This document shows positions 47,362-52,193 of a stretch of 52,193 nt of DNA, in pieces. The stretch lies in NCBI GenBank assembly GCA_020444415.1, contig JAHLLA010000013.1:1-52193 (forward strand). The letters run 5' to 3'. The position numbers and the translations under genes were made by a program. Below the pieces are notes generated by a model. That model was not told the origin of the DNA. It searched no databases and saw only the letters and a program-made list of their open reading frames with translations. This DNA comes from Bacteroidota bacterium. Its GTDB lineage: Bacteria; Bacteroidota; Bacteroidia; Bacteroidales; F082. Each line of letters starts with the position of its first letter. The stretch's first letter is position 1.

Positions 47362-50300
47362 ATGAACAAACCAAAGACCCGATCATTAGAAGTAGTTGAA
47401 GCATCAGAAAACAACCTGAAAAAAGTTAGTGTCAGCATTCCCCATAATTCGCTGACTGTCATCACCGGTGTTTCCGGCTCGGGAAAATCCAGCCTTGCTT
47501 ATGATGTGATATTCAAGGAAAGTCAGCGACGGTTTTTGGAATCTTTTTCATCCTATTCACGTCAGTACATAGGTAAATTGGAGAAACCCGAAGTAAAAAG
47601 CATCAGCGGATTGCAAGCTGCGCTGGCCATCAACCAGAAAGCATCGGTGGCCAATCCCCGTTCGACCGTGGGCACCATGTCGGGCATTTACGATTACCTG
47701 CGGTTGCTGTTTGCCCGGACAGGCATTGTCCACTGCGTGCATTGCCATCAGATCATTAAAAACAAGAAAACAGACCGTTGTGAAAACTGCGGAACGGCAT
47801 ACCCTGAAATTCAGGCTAAATTATTTTCATTTAATGCCACCTATGGAGCTTGTCCCCATTGCAAAGGACTGGGCATTACCGAACAAATCGATCCGGAAAA
47901 ACTGATTGCCGATCCAAATAAAACCCTCCGGGAAGGCGCATTGGTTCCAACCACACCCACCGGCTATATCGTGTATTCGCAGGTCAGGGTGGGCGAGTTG
48001 GACAAAGTTTGCAGGGCGCATGGTTTTTCCGTCGACATCCCCTGGACAGAACTCACAGAAGAGCAACAAAAGGTGGTTATGTATGGGAGCGATCGGATCA
48101 AGATCCTTTTTGGCAAGCATTCACTAGAATCGCGTTTAAAATGGAAAGGCATTACCGCCAAACCTCGAGAAGAAGCTTATTACAAAGGTATGATCCCCAT
48201 CATGGGGGAGATATTGCATCGTGATCGCAACGACAATATCCTGCGGTTCGCCAGCACTTTTAGATGTAATGCCTGCCAGGGAAAACGCCTCAGGCCGGAA
48301 GCACTTTCCGTCTTTATTGAACGTAAGAATATCAGCGAGTTGAGCGACATGCCCCTATCTGACTTGTTTGAATTTCTGAAGAATCTGACACAGACCATTG
48401 CAGACCAGGAAGTCACGGATCACATCCTCCACCATGCCATCAAACGACTTGAATACCTGCAACTTCTCGGATTGGAATATTTGAGTCTTTCGAGGGCATC
48501 AACCTCTCTGTCAGGTGGAGAAGCACAGCGGATCAGGCTGGCTTCGCAGGTGGGCAGCGGCCTTCAGGGCATTTTATACATACTTGATGAACCTTCCATC
48601 GGTTTGCACCCGAGGGATAACAAAAGACTGCTTAAAGTACTGCAATCATTGCGCGACAATGGCAATACGCTGTTGGTAGTTGAACACGATGAAGAGACCA
48701 TTAAATCAGCCGACTATCTCATCGATATAGGCCCCAAAGCAGGTATCCACGGCGGTGAAGTAATTTACCAGGGCGATACGTTCACGCTGCTGAACAACAA
48801 GAACAGCTATCCCGGAAGTCTTACAGCAAGCACCATATCCATTGATGCTGACAAGAGAGTTTCTAAAATTTCCAGAGCTGGTGATGGCTCCCTCAGCATC
48901 CGTGGTGCTTTCAAACACAATCTTAAAAACATTGATGTCGATTTCAAGCTGAACGCTTTCAATGTAGTCACAGGTGTTTCAGGAGCCGGAAAATCAACGC
49001 TGGTGCACCACGTACTTGTACCCAATCTGAAAACCGATGTTGCGAATAAATACTGCAGAAGTATTGAAAGCAGTAAAACCATCAGCCGGATCATAGAAAT
49101 TGACCAATCTCCTATCGGCCGCACCCCGCGCAGCAATCCGGCCACTTATACGGATTTGTTCAACCACATCAGGGATATTTTTGGAAACCTTCCCGAATCG
49201 AAAAAAAGAGGCTATAAAAAGGGGCGCTTTTCATTTAACAATAAAGGCGGACGTTGCGAAAACTGCCAGGGTGCTGGCAGCATTCAACTCGGTATGCACT
49301 TTTTGGGCGATGTAGAGATTGTTTGTGAAACCTGCAACGGGAAGCGGTTTAACGATGAAACACTGGATATCCGTTACCGGGGTAAAAACATTTTTGATGT
49401 ATTGGAATTGTCCGTTGAAGAAGCCATACCGTTCTTTGAAGGTGAGGAAAAAGTCATCAGGATACTGAAACAACTCAATAAACTGGATGTAGGCTATTTG
49501 GAACTCGGGCAACCATCCACCACACTTTCAGGGGGTGAAGCACAGCGGGTTAAACTGGCCTCGGAACTTTACAAGACTTCCAAAGGACACAACTTATATA
49601 TACTTGATGAACCTTCCGTGGGCTTGCATAAAGCGGATATCAGTTATTTACTGGACGCATTGAATGCCATCGTTGACAATGGCAACACGGTGATTGTCAT
49701 CGAGCATGACCCAGACATCATCCAGCAGGCCGATCACATCATCGATCTGGGGCCTGAAGGCGGACAAAATGGCGGCTACCTGGTGGCACAAGGCAAGCGA
49801 AGTGATATTATGGGATGTAAAGCATCCCACACCGGCCAAGCCCTGAAATCGATCAGGGATTCTCATATATTGATACCTGATGAGAAGATCAAGCATTCCA
49901 AAGCTGCCGACATTGAATTTAAAGGCATCAGCACCAACAATCTTAAAAGTATTGATGTAAGGATTCCGCTTAACAAAACAACCGTCATTACAGGAGTTTC
50001 CGGCAGTGGCAAATCATCCCTTGCATTCGACACCATTTATGCCGAGAGCCGCAACCGGTTTACAGAAAGCCTTTCATCCTATGCCCGCCGGATGATGAGC
50101 AAGGTAAAAAAAGCCGAACTCGAGCAGTGTTCCGGCCTCACGCCTGCCATCGCCATTCGTCAAAGTCCGTTTCAAAAAAATCCCAGGTCAACGGTGGGCA
50201 CAGCCACTGAAATTTTTGACCTCTACCGCTTGCTGTTTTCAAGAGCAGGAAAGCTGGCCGATGGTTCATTTGCCACGATGCCCGCATCTCAATTTTCATT

Positions 50301-52193
50301 CAACAATATGGATGCGGCCTGCCCGAGTTGCAAAGGACTGGGCATCATGATTACGACCACAGCGGAGCAATTTATCAGTCACCCCGAAAAACCTTTGATA
50401 GATGGTGCCATGGAAGAAAGTCCACCCGGTAACTATTTTGGTGATCCGCATGGACAATTCGTCAACACCCTTATCGAAGTGGGGAAGCAAAAAACAATTG
50501 ATTTCAGTCTTCCTTTTGACCAGCTTACCGAAGAAGCTAAAAATATTGCTTTATATGGTACCGGTGAAGAAACGTATCAGGTGTCGTGGCATTTTAAACG
50601 TGGAAACAGAACCGGAACCCACAAGATGAAAACAGTGTGGAAAGGATTTGTCAATTATATCAACGAGGAATACGAGATTAAGCGGGGTGGTAAACGTGGT
50701 GAAGCCTACGAATTGATTATGAGCGAAATTAGCTGCCCTGCATGCCATGGAAAGCGTTTCAGAAAGGAAGTACTCGATGTGTATTTTGATAGAATGGATA
50801 TCGCCGGTTTGTCATCTATGTCCATTCAGGCTGCGTTGGCCCGGTTCAGACATATTCATTTGGAAAAAGACATCCTTGAAAGAAGCCAGTCGATTATTGA
50901 TCAGATCAACAGTAAACTAAGCACGCTTGACAAAATTGGATTGGGTTATATATCCATCGACCGGCCGACCGCCACTTTATCCGGTGGCGAAGCCCAGCGC
51001 CTGCGGATCGCCACCCAACTTGTAGCTGACCTCTGCGGACTGACTTATGTACTGGATGAACCCACAACAGGTTTGCATCCCCACGATACAAAACACCTGA
51101 TGAAAGCCATTCAGCAGTTGAAAGAAAATGGAAATACGGTGATCATCGTAGAGCACGACCCTGACATTATGTTACAGGCCGATCATATCATTGACGTTGG
51201 TCCGGGAGCCGGCACACATGGAGGACAAATTGTAGGGCAGGGACCTATCAATGACATTCTGAAGCAAGCCCATTCCATTACGGGAAAGTACCTGAAAGAA
51301 AATCAAACGAAGGTATTTACGGATACCCGGCCATTGTCTGAAGGCATTCAGATTTCCGGCGCAAATGCCCATAATCTAAAGCATATTGATCTGCATATTC
51401 CTTCGTGTGGAATTGTATCAGTTACAGGCTTGTCGGGTAGTGGAAAAACCTCGCTGGCATTTGATGTGATCGCCAAATCATTTAAAGCCGGAAAAGCAGT
51501 GAATTGCGACAGTATTTCCTTCAGCCAAATGGATCAATTGCTGGTGGTCGATCAGCAGAAGATCGGCACCTCTCCCCTCAGCACGGCGGCTACGTACACC
51601 GGTTTGTTCGACATGATCCGTGAATTATTCGCTTCGAGTGAAGCAGCGAAAAAACGCAAATTAAAAAAATCGCATTTTTCATTCAACAGCAAAGATGGCC
51701 GATGCGAGACCTGCAAAGGCATGGGGCATGTAAAAGTTCCAATGGACTTCCTTTCTGACGTATGGGTAAGCTGCGATAGTTGTCATGGTAAACGCTATAA
51801 AAACAATATTCTTGAGGTCCATTATAAAGAATCTACAATCAGCGATGTGCTTAACATGGAAGTAAGTGAAGCCATCCGTTTTTTTGAAGATCATCCGAAG
51901 TTAAAACACATTTTACAGGTAATGGAAGAGATAGGGCTTGGCTATGTAACCCTCGGACAGGCCACAAGCACCCTTTCGGGAGGCGAAACGCAACGTCTGA
52001 AACTGGCTTCGCATCTAATAAAAGAACAGCCGGGACGGGGATTATTTATTTTCGATGAACCCACTACCGGACTGCATATGCAGGATGTGGAGCGTTTATT
52101 AAAAGTCTTCCGGAAATTGGTGGAAGTCGGCCACAGCATCCTTTTAGTGGAACATAATCTGGATATTATCCGTTCCTCCGACTGGATCATCGA
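47362..52193 (+). CDS. Double-length UvrA paralogue, partial at the right edge
   Basis: Continuous open frame of 1,610 codons with no stop before the window ends. Two UvrA units are fused. Walker A sites start near residues 36, 538, 878 and 1356 (GVSGSGKS, GVSGAGKS, GVSGSGKS, GLSGSGKT). Signature LSGGE motifs lie near 383, 722, 1206 and 1538, each followed by an intact DEP Walker B. Zinc modules of the UvrA C-terminal type (GRCENCQG...CETCNGKR; GRCETCKG...CDSCHGKR) occur in both units. Between LLFAR and the FSFN segment, where E. coli UvrA has the UvrB-binding domain, only about 20-45 residues remain in either unit. That makes it UvrA2-like, probably not a canonical NER subunit. The ATG follows GAGGATA, a rare good Shine-Dalgarno match here. 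Confidence 0.92.
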   Translation, partial: MNKPKTRSLEVVEASENNLKKVSVSIPHNSLTVITGVSGSGKSSLAYDVIFKESQRRFLESFSSYSRQYIGKLEKPEVKSISGLQAALAINQKASVANPRSTVGTMSGIYDYLRLLFARTGIVHCVHCHQIIKNKKTDRCENCGTAYPEIQAKLFSFNATYGACPHCKGLGITEQIDPEKLIADPNKTLREGALVPTTPTGYIVYSQVRVGELDKVCRAHGFSVDIPWTELTEEQQKVVMYGSDRIKILFGKHSLESRLKWKGITAKPREEAYYKGMIPIMGEILHRDRNDNILRFASTFRCNACQGKRLRPEALSVFIERKNISELSDMPLSDLFEFLKNLTQTIADQEVTDHILHHAIKRLEYLQLLGLEYLSLSRASTSLSGGEAQRIRLASQVGSGLQGILYILDEPSIGLHPRDNKRLLKVLQSLRDNGNTLLVVEHDEETIKSADYLIDIGPKAGIHGGEVIYQGDTFTLLNNKNSYPGSLTASTISIDADKRVSKISRAGDGSLSIRGAFKHNLKNIDVDFKLNAFNVVTGVSGAGKSTLVHHVLVPNLKTDVANKYCRSIESSKTISRIIEIDQSPIGRTPRSNPATYTDLFNHIRDIFGNLPESKKRGYKKGRFSFNNKGGRCENCQGAGSIQLGMHFLGDVEIVCETCNGKRFNDETLDIRYRGKNIFDVLELSVEEAIPFFEGEEKVIRILKQLNKLDVGYLELGQPSTTLSGGEAQRVKLASELYKTSKGHNLYILDEPSVGLHKADISYLLDALNAIVDNGNTVIVIEHDPDIIQQADHIIDLGPEGGQNGGYLVAQGKRSDIMGCKASHTGQALKSIRDSHILIPDEKIKHSKAADIEFKGISTNNLKSIDVRIPLNKTTVITGVSGSGKSSLAFDTIYAESRNRFTESLSSYARRMMSKVKKAELEQCSGLTPAIAIRQSPFQKNPRSTVGTATEIFDLYRLLFSRAGKLADGSFATMPASQFSFNNMDAACPSCKGLGIMITTTAEQFISHPEKPLIDGAMEESPPGNYFGDPHGQFVNTLIEVGKQKTIDFSLPFDQLTEEAKNIALYGTGEETYQVSWHFKRGNRTGTHKMKTVWKGFVNYINEEYEIKRGGKRGEAYELIMSEISCPACHGKRFRKEVLDVYFDRMDIAGLSSMSIQAALARFRHIHLEKDILERSQSIIDQINSKLSTLDKIGLGYISIDRPTATLSGGEAQRLRIATQLVADLCGLTYVLDEPTTGLHPHDTKHLMKAIQQLKENGNTVIIVEHDPDIMLQADHIIDVGPGAGTHGGQIVGQGPINDILKQAHSITGKYLKENQTKVFTDTRPLSEGIQISGANAHNLKHIDLHIPSCGIVSVTGLSGSGKTSLAFDVIAKSFKAGKAVNCDSISFSQMDQLLVVDQQKIGTSPLSTAATYTGLFDMIRELFASSEAAKKRKLKKSHFSFNSKDGRCETCKGMGHVKVPMDFLSDVWVSCDSCHGKRYKNNILEVHYKESTISDVLNMEVSEAIRFFEDHPKLKHILQVMEEIGLGYVTLGQATSTLSGGETQRLKLASHLIKEQPGRGLFIFDEPTTGLHMQDVERLLKVFRKLVEVGHSILLVEHNLDIIRSSDWII

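Overview
This 52 kb window is from a member of the Bacteroidota, probably class Bacteroidia. The evidence is the ribosomal operon order (no adk between secY and map, no tuf after fusA, eno after rplQ), a fused secDF gene, a DUF4290 gene beside murA, LytTR/outer-membrane-barrel genes, an OmpA/PD40 lipoprotein-like gene, and many promoters of the Bacteroidota type (-33 TTTG, -7 TAnnTTTG). Shine-Dalgarno sequences are mostly absent. No tRNA, rRNA or CRISPR array was found.

Positions 1-19,860 (minus strand). One nearly unbroken translation block reads leftward: rpsL-rpsG-fusA, then S10-L3-L4-L23-L2-S19-L22-S3-L16-L29-S17-L14-L24-L5-S14-S8-L6-L18-S5-L30-L15-secY-map-infA-L36-S13-S11-S4-rpoA-L17, followed by a clear intrinsic terminator. 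eno comes next with its own promoter. The block is fed by a promoter near 19,855. Its roughly 200-nt leader can fold into a three-stem structure that may be regulatory. A second promoter at the left edge has the same initially transcribed sequence and points out of the window.

Positions 20,000-38,600. Mostly housekeeping genes on the plus strand: an AbgT-family transporter, a GT39-like membrane glycosyltransferase (minus strand, its stop overlapping the transporter's), the PcrA/UvrD helicase, a DUF4290 protein, MurA (with Asp in place of the fosfomycin-target Cys), GrpE-DnaJ, a two-gene NatAB-like ABC exporter, SecDF, a TatA-like protein, and a large OmpA-family protein that carries a degenerate retropepsin-like domain at its C-terminus.

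Positions 38,600-45,300. An accessory-looking stretch with dispersed repeats: a four-helix-bundle (23S intervening-sequence-type) gene bracketed by inverted A/T-rich repeats, purM, a repeat field, csaA, a membrane LytTR regulator followed by an outer-membrane beta-barrel receptor, then a palindromic REP-like element fused to a decayed second copy of the csaA tail, and a DUF985 cupin gene.

Positions 45,370-52,193 (right edge). A two-gene operon: an EF-G/TetM-like GTPase, then, 7 nt later, a giant UvrA paralogue that runs off the window. The UvrA protein already spans 1,610 residues, has four complete ABC ATPase motif sets (two UvrA units fused in tandem), and appears to lack the UvrB-binding domain in both units. 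This pairing of a ribosome-acting GTPase with a double UvrA2-like ATPase is the strongest candidate here for an undescribed system, possibly an antibiotic or DNA-ligand tolerance module.
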